The notes: generated from the sequence alone by a model not told the origin. Counted from the first letter of the stretch, positions 8,052 through 15,479 are shown. The stretch: 24,108 nucleotides of DNA from an uncultured Clostridia bacterium (GCA_934281515.1 CAKQXG010000016.1:1-24108); one strand, 5' to 3'. Numbers and translations are program-made.

Positions 8052-9367
8052 TGGTTTTCCGACTCCTTCTTTTTCCACGCTTCGGGCATAGTACGATTGT
8101 TTTTGAACCAATCGGTGTCTTTCAATTGCGTAGCGTTGTTTGAAAAATACATTTTGTACTCGTTTTCGCCCGTTCCGTCGGCTTTGGCAGTTGCGGCAAA
8201 AACTATGTTTCCGTTCATTGACTCGAAACCTTTGTCGGTGTCGTTTGCCAACGACGTGCAGTAAACGTTTGCGGTGTACTTGCTTATTCTGTCGACAAAC
8301 GCCTGCGTCGGGAATGTGTTTTCCGGCTTTGCCTTGTATTCGTCGCTACCGGCGCAACAACAAACGCATGTAATTTGCGGCTTCACCTTTTCCAGCAAAA
8401 CTTCGTTACTCGACGTCTTTGAGCCGTGATGCCCCGCCTTAAACAAAACGCATTGCGGCAAATCGGGATTCATTTCCACAAGAGATTGCTCGCCCGCTTC
8501 TTCCAAGTCGCCGGTCAACAAGTAATGGTCGTTGCCTTGGGTAAACAACAAGCAAACCGAGTAGTTGTTTTCGTCACCGCTCTTTTCGGAATAGAATTTG
8601 TGTTCCAATACTTCCATTGTAATATTGTCGGTAAGTTGATAGATTTTTTGCGCACCGTTTTGTTGTTTTACACATTCCAATGCGGTGTAAACCTTGGTAG
8701 AATCCAGACTATCAAGTCGACTTCTTTGCTTTTTGTAATTTTCGTATGTACCCGAATCCTTGTTTGACAGTGCAAAATCAATAAAAGTACCTACTGCAAA
8801 TCTTTCAAGCAGACTCTTATTTGTTTTGTCGCCGGCAAAACCAGAAATATGGTCTTGGTCGGCATGCGTGGCAATGACATATTCCAACTTACCATCGGTG
8901 CAATACTGCTTGATGTACTTTTCTATCGTAGAAACACTGTTTGTGCGACTACCCGCATCAATCAAAATATCGTTGTCGCCTGCCTTGATATAGATACTGT
9001 CGCCCGTATACTTGTTGCCGAGTTCCAGGAAGTGTATCGACATATCCGCGGCGGTGATTTTGGTAACGTCGTAGGTTTCGGAATTGAAGTCCAGCGGCGT
9101 GTTTGACGAGAGATTGAGTATCGAGTCAAACCACCCTGCGAAGTAGCCATACACCACCACGGCAACAATTGCGACAATCAGTATCAACACAAACACTTTA
9201 AGCGCAGTATTGTTGCTCTTGGCAACGGCTTTGACCGTGTCGGTAACTACGTCGGCGGTTGTGGTAGTTTTCTTTTTGCGAGTAGAAGTCTTGCCCGATG
9301 TCCCGCTCGACTTTCCGCTTGACTTCTTTTTGTTTGTATTCTTGTCGGAAGCAGACTTTTTTGCCAT
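8048..9367 (-). CDS. Membrane-anchored ComEC-type metallo-beta-lactamase hydrolase
   Basis: The 439-residue protein has a Lys/Ser/Thr-rich cytoplasmic tail (1-50), one transmembrane helix (about 57-74) and an external metallo-beta-lactamase-fold domain. Metal-binding motifs are HADQDH (168-173), TGDLEE (285-290) and HHGS (313-316), the set found in the C-terminal ComEC/Rec2-like hydrolases. It lacks the ComEC channel, so it is a stand-alone hydrolase; relatives are thought to act on phosphodiesters, but the substrate here is unknown. I start at the second Met (9367) because GGAGG lies 5 nt before it, while the first Met (9379) has no such site. It follows the patatin gene by 34 nt and overlaps aroC by 4 nt. 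Confidence 0.85.
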   Translation of the reverse strand: MAKKSASDKNTNKKKSSGKSSGTSGKTSTRKKKTTTTADVVTDTVKAVAKSNNTALKVFVLILIVAIVAVVVYGYFAGWFDSILNLSSNTPLDFNSETYDVTKITAADMSIHFLELGNKYTGDSIYIKAGDNDILIDAGSRTNSVSTIEKYIKQYCTDGKLEYVIATHADQDHISGFAGDKTNKSLLERFAVGTFIDFALSNKDSGTYENYKKQRSRLDSLDSTKVYTALECVKQQNGAQKIYQLTDNITMEVLEHKFYSEKSGDENNYSVCLLFTQGNDHYLLTGDLEEAGEQSLVEMNPDLPQCVLFKAGHHGSKTSSNEVLLEKVKPQITCVCCCAGSDEYKAKPENTFPTQAFVDRISKYTANVYCTSLANDTDKGFESMNGNIVFAATAKADGTGENEYKMYFSNNATQLKDTDWFKNNRTMPEAWKKKESENQ

Positions 9368-9401
9368 ATTGTCCTCCATGTAAATATTTCGCGTTTAGCA
9401 A

Positions 9402-10214
9402 TCAGCGTATCAGCAACGTTTCCTTGATTTCCGGCATAGCTTCCATTGTGGCGCGGTAGCCTTCTTCCACCATTTCGTCAATAAAGTCCAGACTCGTGTT
9501 TTTGTACATGCCAAGCTCCGGCTTGACAACAACGTCGCTGTTGTGGTAGCCCTTGTACATTGTACCCTTGGTAGTGATATGCCACGTAGCAAGCAATGTA
9601 TTCCACACCTTTGTCGAATCCGTGCCTTTGCCGCGTTGGTAGTTGAGGTCGACGCCGATTACCACCTCGGCACCCATGCGCCTGCACACGTCGGCAGGCA
9701 TGTTGTTCAGTAGTCCGCCGTCCACAAGCACGTAGTCGTACATTTTGACAGGCTTAAACACCACCGGCACTGCCGCGCTTGCCGACACCGCCGTCTGCAC
9801 ACTGCCCTCGCACAAAGTAATCTCCTCACCGCTGACAAGGTCGACAGCCACTGCGGAAAAAGGCATTGGCAAGCTTTCGATAGTAGCATTGCCCAACACC
9901 CGCCCGACAACCCTGCCTATGTTTGCAGCGTCGGAGCCGAACGACAGCAAACTGTTGAGAATGTCGCGTTTTTTGACCTTCTTCACCTCTTCCAGCATGG
10001 TTTGCCAACTGACGCCTGCGGCATACAAACTGCCGAAGATACTGCCCGCGCTTGTGCCTGCAACGCAGTCGAACCTGATGCGTTCCTCCTCGAAGGCACG
10101 AAATACGCCTATATCGGCAAAACCTTTTGTGCCGCCGCCCGACAGCGCAAGTCCCGTCTTGAATTTAAGTTTTCTGTAACCGTCCTTGTCGACGGCAAAA
10201 TTTGACCGTTTCAT
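9402..10214 (-). CDS. Patatin-like phospholipase
   Basis: This 270-residue serine hydrolase has the oxyanion-hole motif GGGTKG (26-31), the nucleophile motif GTSAG with Ser55, and the catalytic DGG (Asp165), a complete Ser-Asp dyad. Single-domain bacterial patatin-like proteins of the RssA/YchK type hydrolyse lipid acyl esters; no signal peptide is seen, so it probably acts on the inner membrane face. The ATG at 10214 lies just 6 nt after a perfect -10 box and has no ribosome binding site. It is the first gene of the operon leading into the hydrolase and the aro genes. Confidence 0.87.
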   Translation of the reverse strand: MKRSNFAVDKDGYRKLKFKTGLALSGGGTKGFADIGVFRAFEEERIRFDCVAGTSAGSIFGSLYAAGVSWQTMLEEVKKVKKRDILNSLLSFGSDAANIGRVVGRVLGNATIESLPMPFSAVAVDLVSGEEITLCEGSVQTAVSASAAVPVVFKPVKMYDYVLVDGGLLNNMPADVCRRMGAEVVIGVDLNYQRGKGTDSTKVWNTLLATWHITTKGTMYKGYHNSDVVVKPELGMYKNTSLDFIDEMVEEGYRATMEAMPEIKETLLIR

Positions 10215-10220
10215 AGACAA

Positions 10221-10249
10221 ATTATACAACAATTCGGCATTATTTGCAA
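10221..10249 (-). promoter_or_regulatory. Promoter of the patatin-hydrolase-aro operon, predicted leaderless
   Basis: On the minus strand the -35 box is TTGCAA (10249-10244) and the -10 box is TATAAT (10226-10221), with a 17-bp spacer. Six nucleotides separate the -10 box from the ATG at 10214, so a start 7 nt downstream falls on the A of the ATG. Confidence 0.7.
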
Positions 10250-10443
10250 GTCTAACTTCTACTTTGACGATGCATTTCTTTCGACGCAAACAAAGATGTA
10301 GCCACAATGTGTATACAACTAACCGAATTACTCAATACGACGTAAAACCTCGACTTGACCGCAATTTAGTCGACAAAACGCCCGTTTGCCGCAAAACATA
10401 AACACTGAACAACGTTTCGTACACAAAAATTTGTCGATTACAC

Positions 10444-10489
10444 TAAACAAACGGCGCAAAAAGTGGTATAATATAGAAAAATAAAGGAG
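10444..10489 (+). promoter_or_regulatory. Promoter and ribosome binding site of the DUF308-like gene
   Basis: A weak -35 (TAAACA, 10444-10449) is followed after 17 bp by TATAAT (10467-10472). AAAGGAG lies at 10483-10489, 11 nt before the ATG. The rest of the gap back to the patatin start shows nothing recognisable. Confidence 0.6.
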
Positions 10490-10500
10490 CAAATACCATT

Positions 10501-11094
10501 ATGAGTGAATTTGTAAATAAACTTAAACGTGCCAAATGGGACAGCATTGTTATCGCCGTCCTGACCGTAGCATTGGGACTTGTCTGCGTGTGCCTGCCGA
10601 CAGAATCGGCAAGCGTAATCACCACGATATTCGGAATCGCGTTGATTGCAATGGGCATAACGCTGTTTGTACAATTCTGCTTTATCGGCGGATTTGTCGG
10701 CGGTAACCTGCTTGTGTTGGGCATTGCCATGATGATTGTAGGTATCTTTGCCCTGTCTCGCCCAACAATGATACAAAGCATTGTCACGGTGTTGTTCGGT
10801 GTGTACATCTTTGTAGACAGCCTTACGTCCATGACAGACAGTTTGCTGTGCGCCAGTGCCCGCATGCCCGGTTGGGTGCTGATGTTTGTCACATCTATCA
10901 TTACTGCAATTGCAGGTATCGTGTTGATGTTTGCCGACTTTGAATGGGTTATGGTTTTTGCGGGCGTTTCGCTGATTGTGGAAGGCGTAAGACGTTTTGT
11001 AATCACCCTTACAATGAGCGGCAAAGTGCGCCAAGCCAAAAAGATCATCAAGGACGCGCACACTGTAGACGAGGACGACTACACTATTTACTAA
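10501..11094 (+). CDS. DUF308/HdeD-like membrane protein
   Basis: The 197-residue protein has about six hydrophobic helices arranged as three pairs, each helix about 20 residues with glycine-rich turns, and a short charged C-terminal tail (after residue about 175) rich in Lys then Asp/Glu. This pattern fits the DUF308/HdeD family of small polytopic proteins, linked in enterobacteria to acid resistance; its role in Clostridia is not known. It is a single-gene unit on the plus strand with its own promoter and terminator, between the minus-strand patatin and rubrerythrin genes. No catalytic or metal-binding motif is visible. Confidence 0.75.
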   Translation: MSEFVNKLKRAKWDSIVIAVLTVALGLVCVCLPTESASVITTIFGIALIAMGITLFVQFCFIGGFVGGNLLVLGIAMMIVGIFALSRPTMIQSIVTVLFGVYIFVDSLTSMTDSLLCASARMPGWVLMFVTSIITAIAGIVLMFADFEWVMVFAGVSLIVEGVRRFVITLTMSGKVRQAKKIIKDAHTVDEDDYTIY

Positions 11095-11129
11095 AATTTT
11101 GTATACGTATCTAAAATTTGATGACAAAA

Positions 11130-11166
11130 CGGACTGTGAAGCAGTTCACAGTCCGCATTTTTTGTT
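11130..11166. terminator. Bidirectional terminator between DUF308-like gene and rubrerythrin
   Basis: A perfect 11-bp stem (11130-11140 with 11145-11155, loop GCAG) is followed on the plus strand by CATTTTTTG and on the minus strand by TTTTG. It can end both convergent transcripts. Confidence 0.88.
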
Positions 11167-11200
11167 TGTACGTCACGACGCTTGTCGTTTGGCAAACAAT

Positions 11201-11743
11201 TTACTTCTTGAAATAACGGTTGTACAAGCCTTGGAAAGCCTTGCCGTGACGGGCTTCGTCGCGAGCCATTTCGTGTACGGTGTCATGGATGGCGTCAAGG
11301 TTCAATGCCTTTGCACGTTTGGCAAGTTCCGTCTTGCCCATGGTTGCGCCGTTTTCCGCCTCGATACGCATGCGCAGATTTTCGGCGGTGCTGTCGGTTA
11401 CGACTTCGCCAAGCAGTTCGGCAAACTTGGCGGCGTGTTCGGCCTCTTCCATAGCGGCCTTTTCCCAGTACAAACCGATCTCGGGGTAGCCCTCGCGGAA
11501 AGCCACACGGCTCATTGCAAGATACATACCTACTTCGCTGCACTCACCGTTGAAATTGGCGCGCAAATCGTCGAGAATGTCCTGAGGTACACCCTTGGCA
11601 ACGCCTACAACATGTTCGGCGGCCCAGCTCATTTCACTGTCTTGCTTGACAAATTTGGATGCAGGCGCACCGCAAACGGGGCATTTTTCGGGGGCTTCGG
11701 GGCCTTCGTGTACATAACCGCAAACAGAACAAACAAATTTCAT
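11201..11743 (-). CDS. Reverse rubrerythrin (peroxide reductase)
   Basis: This 180-residue protein begins with a rubredoxin-like Fe(Cys)4 domain (CSVC at 5-8, CPVC at 21-24) and continues with a ferritin-like diiron four-helix bundle containing EAEH and DEARHG motifs. The rubredoxin-first order defines reverse rubrerythrins, which reduce hydrogen peroxide and oxygen in anaerobic Clostridia, taking electrons from NADH via rubredoxin systems. AAAGGAG lies 9 nt before the ATG. It follows the perR-like gene in the same direction; in Clostridium acetobutylicum the reverse rubrerythrins are known PerR targets, so the pairing fits. Confidence 0.93.
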   Translation of the reverse strand: MKFVCSVCGYVHEGPEAPEKCPVCGAPASKFVKQDSEMSWAAEHVVGVAKGVPQDILDDLRANFNGECSEVGMYLAMSRVAFREGYPEIGLYWEKAAMEEAEHAAKFAELLGEVVTDSTAENLRMRIEAENGATMGKTELAKRAKALNLDAIHDTVHEMARDEARHGKAFQGLYNRYFKK

Positions 11744-11769
11744 AGTAGTTTCTCCTTTATTTTTTTATT

Positions 11770-11798
11770 ATTATTTATCGACGCAAGTTTTGCGTCAA
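11770..11798 (-). promoter_or_regulatory. Rubrerythrin promoter with palindrome in its spacer
   Basis: Minus-strand -35 TTGACG (11798-11793), 17-bp spacer, -10 AATAAT (11775-11770). A perfect inverted repeat GACGCAA-AAC-TTGCGTC (11780-11796) begins in the -35 box and fills most of the spacer. It has no downstream T tract, so an operator is more likely than a terminator for the upstream gene. The sequence does not resemble a known PerR box. Confidence 0.5.
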
Positions 11799-11807
11799 AA
11801 AAACAAG

Positions 11808-12167
11808 TTAGTTACCTTTGCACTTGTCGCACACGCCGTACAACACAATGTCGGCACGCTTGACGTCGGCAATGTCGCAAGTAAGGTGTACCTTGTCGGG
11901 GGCAACGTCCGTCACTGCACCACACTCGATACAGGCAAAATGCGGATGAGCATATGCACGCGCGTCGAAACGCTCGCTGTCGCCTTCTACGCTGATACGC
12001 ATTGCACGCCCGTCGGCAACAAGTTCGTCCAGATTGCGGTACACCGTGCCGAGACTGATGTTGGGCATTGTTTTGCGTACTTCGTTGTAAATCCACTGTA
12101 CCTGCGGATGAGTGTCGGTAGAGGCAAGCACATTGTACACCGCCTCTCTTTGACGGGAGTATCTCAT
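11808..12167 (-). CDS. perR: Fur-family repressor, PerR type
   Basis: The 119-residue protein has an N-terminal winged helix and a C-terminal metal-binding domain. Two CxxC pairs (Cys79/Cys82 and Cys113/Cys116) match the structural zinc site. The regulatory-site residues of Bacillus PerR (His37, Asp85, His91, His93, Asp104) align by spacing with His20, Asp68, His74, His76 and Asp87; aspartate rather than glutamate at the last position favours PerR over Fur or Zur. PerR senses peroxide by iron-catalysed oxidation of the histidine ligands. It is slightly short at the N-terminus. The start at 12167 is set by AAAGGAG 8 nt upstream; the 19-residue in-frame extension overlaps the promoter. It precedes reverse rubrerythrin by 64 bp. 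Confidence 0.85.
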   Translation of the reverse strand: MRYSRQREAVYNVLASTDTHPQVQWIYNEVRKTMPNISLGTVYRNLDELVADGRAMRISVEGDSERFDARAYAHPHFACIECGAVTDVAPDKVHLTCDIADVKRADIVLYGVCDKCKGN

Positions 12168-12191
12168 AGGCAAATCTCCTTTGGTGATTAT

Positions 12192-12242
12192 ATGATAACA
12201 TTTCCTATTTAGCTTGTCAAGCATTTTTAGGAAACTTTCCTA
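12192..12242 (-). promoter_or_regulatory. perR promoter with a 7-1-7 palindrome and an extra half-site
   Basis: Minus-strand -35 TTGACA (12220-12215), 17-bp spacer and -10 TATCAT (12197-12192). A perfect 15-bp palindrome TAGGAAA-G-TTTCCTA (12242-12228) lies 7 bp upstream of the -35 box, and a lone TAGGAAA half-site (12207-12201) lies in the spacer. The 7-1-7 layout is that of Fur-family operators, although the bases differ from the common AT-rich consensus. Autoregulation is inferred. Confidence 0.6.
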
Positions 12243-12278
12243 TTTATTTTTTTTTGACTATTGACAACGAGCATTTTG

Positions 12279-12307
12279 TTGCAAAAAACGGTAATATGAT
12301 TTACAAT
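12279..12307 (+). promoter_or_regulatory. Promoter of the TtcA-like gene
   Basis: TTGCAA (12279-12284), 17-bp spacer, TACAAT (12302-12307); predicted start near 12314 and a leader of about 127 nt. A second possible promoter (TTGCTT 12399-12404, 16-bp spacer, TACAAT 12421-12426) would start inside the ribosome binding site, so it is less likely. The leader contains imperfect dyads, including GGC-TAT-GCC near 12334-12342 and an AT-rich one at about 12373-12408. Confidence 0.5.
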
Positions 12308-12440
12308 GGAAAGGCAAAGTAATAGTTGATGTTTGGCTATGCCGACTTACTTCTATTTACTATTCGTTTCTCATGGCAGGATAATTTTTTTAAAAATGTT
12401 GCTTGCCAACCACTTATAAATACAATAAAAAGGACTATAT

Positions 12441-13166
12441 ATGACCACACAAGAAATGCTGTCGCCGATGAGACGGGCGATAAACGACTACAACATGATT
12501 AAGCCGGGCGACAAAGTTGCCGTTGGCGTGTCGGGCGGTAAGGACAGTCTGACGCTACTGACGCTACTGCACGAGTACCAACGCTTTACCGATCGTCCGT
12601 TTGACCTTATCGGCATTACGATAGATATGGGATTTACAAAGGACGCGTATGCGCCCGTACAAGAGTACTGCGACAAATTGGGCATAGAGTACCACATCGT
12701 GCCGACGGACATTGCCGAAGTGATATTTGACATCCGCAAGGAGAAAAACCCTTGCAGCCTGTGCGCAAAAATGCGGCGCGGTGCGCTTAACAGCGAGATT
12801 GTCGCACGCGGTTACAACAAGTTGGCTCTCGGACACCACCAGGACGACGTTGTAGAAACATTTATGTTGAGTCTGTTTTACGAAGGACGATTGAACACAT
12901 TCCAACCGCGCAGTTACATGTCGCGCACGGGCGTTACGTTGATACGCCCGATGATCTACATCGAGGAACGCGATATTGTCGGCTATGCACGCGATTTGCC
13001 CGCGTGTCACAATCCCTGCCCTGCCAACAAGAACACGCAACGCGAGTATATGAAGCAACTGCTGCGTACACTGTCTGCCGACACGCCGGGGCTTGCAGGC
13101 AAGTTTGCAAACGCCATCATGCACCCCGACCGCTACAACTTGTGGGACAAGGTTGACAAGGACTAG
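12441..13166 (+). CDS. tRNA 2-thiocytidine synthetase TtcA-like
   Basis: This 241-residue PP-loop ATPase carries SGGKDS (31-36), CSLC (105-108) followed by KMRRG, a GHHQDD motif (131-136) and a third Cys at 193 in CHNPC. The CxxC plus one distal Cys pattern matches the TtcA/TtuA group, which bind an iron-sulfur cluster and thiolate tRNA bases; TtcA makes 2-thiocytidine at position 32. Length and motifs fit the TtcA subgroup better than the longer TtuA or TilS. AAGGA lies 6 nt before the ATG. It diverges from perR and is ended by a strong terminator at 13248, so it is a single-gene unit. Assignment to TtcA rather than another group member is moderately sure. Confidence 0.85.
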   Translation: MTTQEMLSPMRRAINDYNMIKPGDKVAVGVSGGKDSLTLLTLLHEYQRFTDRPFDLIGITIDMGFTKDAYAPVQEYCDKLGIEYHIVPTDIAEVIFDIRKEKNPCSLCAKMRRGALNSEIVARGYNKLALGHHQDDVVETFMLSLFYEGRLNTFQPRSYMSRTGVTLIRPMIYIEERDIVGYARDLPACHNPCPANKNTQREYMKQLLRTLSADTPGLAGKFANAIMHPDRYNLWDKVDKD

Positions 13167-13247
13167 AGGCGCACTATAGACTTAAAAACGTCCGTAATAC
13201 CCCGACTGCTACTTACTCCGCTTAATAAAGCGACGACAACAAAAGAA

Positions 13248-13281
13248 AACGGCGACAGACGATCTGTTGCCGTTATTTTTT
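13248..13281. terminator. Bidirectional terminator between TtcA-like gene and sensor kinase
   Basis: A 12-bp stem with one G-U pair (13248-13259 with 13263-13274, loop CGA) is followed on the plus strand by ATTTTTT and on the minus strand by TTTTCTTTTG. Confidence 0.85.
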
Positions 13282-13307
13282 GTCAGTTGACGCCTGCAAA
13301 ACAAACG

Positions 13308-14645
13308 TCATGCCGTGGCGCGTCGGGGGATAAGCATACATACGGTAAAGTAATTGTCACCGGTGTCTATTTCCAACGTGCCGCCATACTTTTCCACTAT
13401 CTGCCGCATGCTACGTATACCGTAACCGTGGTTCTTTTGTTCCTTCTTGGTGGTTTTCAATTCGCCGTCCTCGGTGACAAGGCTGTGACTGTAGTAGTTT
13501 TGTATCTTGATCAGCACAAAACTGTTTTGCGTGGTTACGCAAAGGCGCAACAGACGTTTGTCTTTGTCGGGCGTGCGGATGAGACTTTCGACCGCATTGT
13601 CCAGCGCATTGCCAAACAACGCATAGATGTCAAACTTGTCCATAAAATCCAGCACTTTGCCGTCGGCAACGCAAAAGAAGCGTATGTCGTTTGCCTGTAT
13701 AGCCTTGCTCTCGTTGGCAAGTACAATGTCCAACACTTCGTTGTCGGTGTGATAGTACCGCTCAAATTGTTTCAGGTCGTTCTCCAGTTGAGCAATGTAT
13801 GCGTTGCGTTCGTCCACGCTTTCACTCTTTAACATCTGCAAGTGGTACTTCAAGTCATGGTATCTGTAGTTTATCTGGTCGTACACTTCTTGCGATTGCA
13901 GATACTTTTCCTTTTGCCGCTCAAACAGATTTTCCATAAAGTCGGCGTTGCGACGTTGGTACTCGGCAATACGTTGGCTTTGATAAATGTACAGCGACAG
14001 TATACCGACAAGGTCCACAAGAGTACGTATGTAGAAGAATTCCGCCGCATATGCACTGGAAAACGGCGTAGACGGATTGATAAGCGTAATGTTACTGATA
14101 AAAAACACTAACCCGGCAATGGCTACGGCAAACACGCACTCCCACGGAGACACTTTTAAATGCACGTTGTTGCCACGCTCCACAAAGTACAACGACACAT
14201 ACGCCACGGAGTAGAATACCGCCATAAATACGTAGCCTATCGCCGACGTTTCGGAAACCTTGCCGTTGACAAAATAGTACTGCAACTGCCATTGACATGA
14301 CGCTACAAACTCCGCAGCCACAAGTGCGCGCGCCCACAAAAAGCCTGCGTCAAGCGGCGTACAGTTGGTGCAGACCATAATGAACGTGTACATTACGACA
14401 AACGACAACAGCAACAACATTACCGACAGCAACTTGTTGTCCTTGACGGGCAACACCGCCAAACCGACAATCACCGCGCAAAATGCCGCTGCCGTAAACG
14501 CGGTACGTAACCAGCCGTAGCGACGTTTGGTTGCCAATATGTACACGATACAAGCGCAACACTCCGCCACGGCAGAGTACCAACGGGGCATGTCGTCAAA
14601 CAGGTTGCCGATTGCCGAGGCAAAGCTCAACAAACTAGTTACCAT
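13308..14645 (-). CDS. GHKL sensor histidine kinase, AgrC-like
   Basis: The 445-residue protein has about six transmembrane helices in the first 220 residues, a coiled linker, a phosphoacceptor motif YRYHDLKYH (His263), the N-box NALDNAVE (346-353), and a glycine box HGYGIRSM in a HATPase_c_5-type (GHKL) ATPase domain. This is the architecture of AgrC/ComD-type peptide sensors and related clostridial kinases. No AgrB or AgrD peptide gene is nearby, so the signal is unknown. Its start overlaps the 3' end of the response regulator gene by 11 nt, so the two are translated together and very likely form a pair. Confidence 0.9.
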   Translation of the reverse strand: MVTSLLSFASAIGNLFDDMPRWYSAVAECCACIVYILATKRRYGWLRTAFTAAAFCAVIVGLAVLPVKDNKLLSVMLLLLSFVVMYTFIMVCTNCTPLDAGFLWARALVAAEFVASCQWQLQYYFVNGKVSETSAIGYVFMAVFYSVAYVSLYFVERGNNVHLKVSPWECVFAVAIAGLVFFISNITLINPSTPFSSAYAAEFFYIRTLVDLVGILSLYIYQSQRIAEYQRRNADFMENLFERQKEKYLQSQEVYDQINYRYHDLKYHLQMLKSESVDERNAYIAQLENDLKQFERYYHTDNEVLDIVLANESKAIQANDIRFFCVADGKVLDFMDKFDIYALFGNALDNAVESLIRTPDKDKRLLRLCVTTQNSFVLIKIQNYYSHSLVTEDGELKTTKKEQKNHGYGIRSMRQIVEKYGGTLEIDTGDNYFTVCMLIPRRATA

Positions 14646-15366
14646 TTTTGTAGATACCTCCGCAATACAACGTAAGCGCGTTTAAAAAGTCTTTCTTGCG
14701 TGCACGACTGATGAGCAGTCTTGCAGTTTGCTTGCCGTTGACCGACAGCACCGCTTCGCAGTCCTCAATACCCGAAACATACCGCAAGTTGACAATGTAG
14801 CAATTGTTACAACGGAAAAACGTACCGTCGACAAGTTGTTCCAAACTCTTTACCGAGCCGAAAATTTCCAATTCGTCGTTAAGCGTATGCAAAATCAATT
14901 TGTGTCGTACGCTTTCGATGTAGACAATCTCGTTGTAACTGTACTTTACCGCGCCGCCCTTGGTGTTGATAAGCAGGTATTTGTCGGCGGCATTGTGCAA
15001 AATTTGTTTTTCGGCTCGCGCAAGCTCTTCCGACAGCGCAAAGTAGTTGACGGGTTTGACAATGTAGCCTTGTGCGTTGACCACGTAGCATTTGACGGCA
15101 TACTTGACCGAGTTGGTGATAAAGATAATCACCACTTTTTCGTCAAATCTACGGATGTACTCGGCGGCGGAAATACCGTCGACAAACTTCATTTCGATGT
15201 CCATCAGGATGATGTCGAAGTCACACTTGTAGCTTTCGGTAATTTCTTCCCCGTCGAAAAAGCACACCACTTCCACTGATTGTTGATTGGCTTCGTAGTA
15301 ACGCTCGACATATTGTTTCAGTTGTTTGTTGGTTTGCGGATCGTCTTCCACAATGGCAATACGCAT
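14635..15366 (-). CDS. LytTR-family response regulator
   Basis: This 243-residue regulator has a receiver domain (acidic pair Asp8/Asp9, phosphoacceptor Asp56 in LMDIEM, Thr84-Asn85, Lys104 in VKP) and a C-terminal LytTR DNA-binding domain from about residue 140, with a DGTFFRCNNCYIVN segment typical of LytTR proteins. Family members include AgrA, VirR and LytR and bind direct repeats upstream of the -35 box. The start at 15366 is where the receiver fold begins; an AAAGGA site lies upstream, while an in-frame GTG 33 nt earlier would precede this site. It partners the kinase encoded just downstream. Confidence 0.92.
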   Translation of the reverse strand: MRIAIVEDDPQTNKQLKQYVERYYEANQQSVEVVCFFDGEEITESYKCDFDIILMDIEMKFVDGISAAEYIRRFDEKVVIIFITNSVKYAVKCYVVNAQGYIVKPVNYFALSEELARAEKQILHNAADKYLLINTKGGAVKYSYNEIVYIESVRHKLILHTLNDELEIFGSVKSLEQLVDGTFFRCNNCYIVNLRYVSGIEDCEAVLSVNGKQTARLLISRARKKDFLNALTLYCGGIYKNGN

Positions 15367-15406
15367 AGCACACTTTTCCTTTAATTTACTTTTGTTCACT
15401 TTGCAA

Positions 15407-15435
15407 ATTGTACCACAAAAATTGCCGATTTACAA
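15407..15435 (-). promoter_or_regulatory. Promoter of the two-component operon
   Basis: Minus-strand -35 TTGTAA (15435-15430), 17-bp spacer, -10 TACAAT (15412-15407), giving a leader of about 34 nt before the ATG at 15366. A 6-bp inverted repeat (CCGATT/AATCGG, 15425-15445) spans the -35 box. Confidence 0.6.
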
Positions 15436-15445
15436 GAGAGAATCG

Positions 15446-15479
15446 GATAATTGTTGTACAAATAACAAGATAATTGTTG
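15446..15479. repeat. 11-bp direct repeat, likely LytTR regulator binding site
   Basis: GATAATTGTTG occurs twice (15446-15456 and 15469-15479), perfectly repeated with a 12-bp spacer, 10 bp upstream of the -35 box of the regulator's own promoter. On the minus strand each copy reads CAACAATTATC. LytTR regulators bind tandem direct repeats about two helix turns apart, so size, orientation and place all fit. Confidence 0.65.

Noticed and set aside
7635..11120. A 16-base match ACGTATCTAAAATTTG inside aroC (near 7637) and after the DUF308-like gene (near 11105)
   Set aside because: A single match of this length in 24 kb can occur by chance, and one copy encodes conserved aroC protein sequence.
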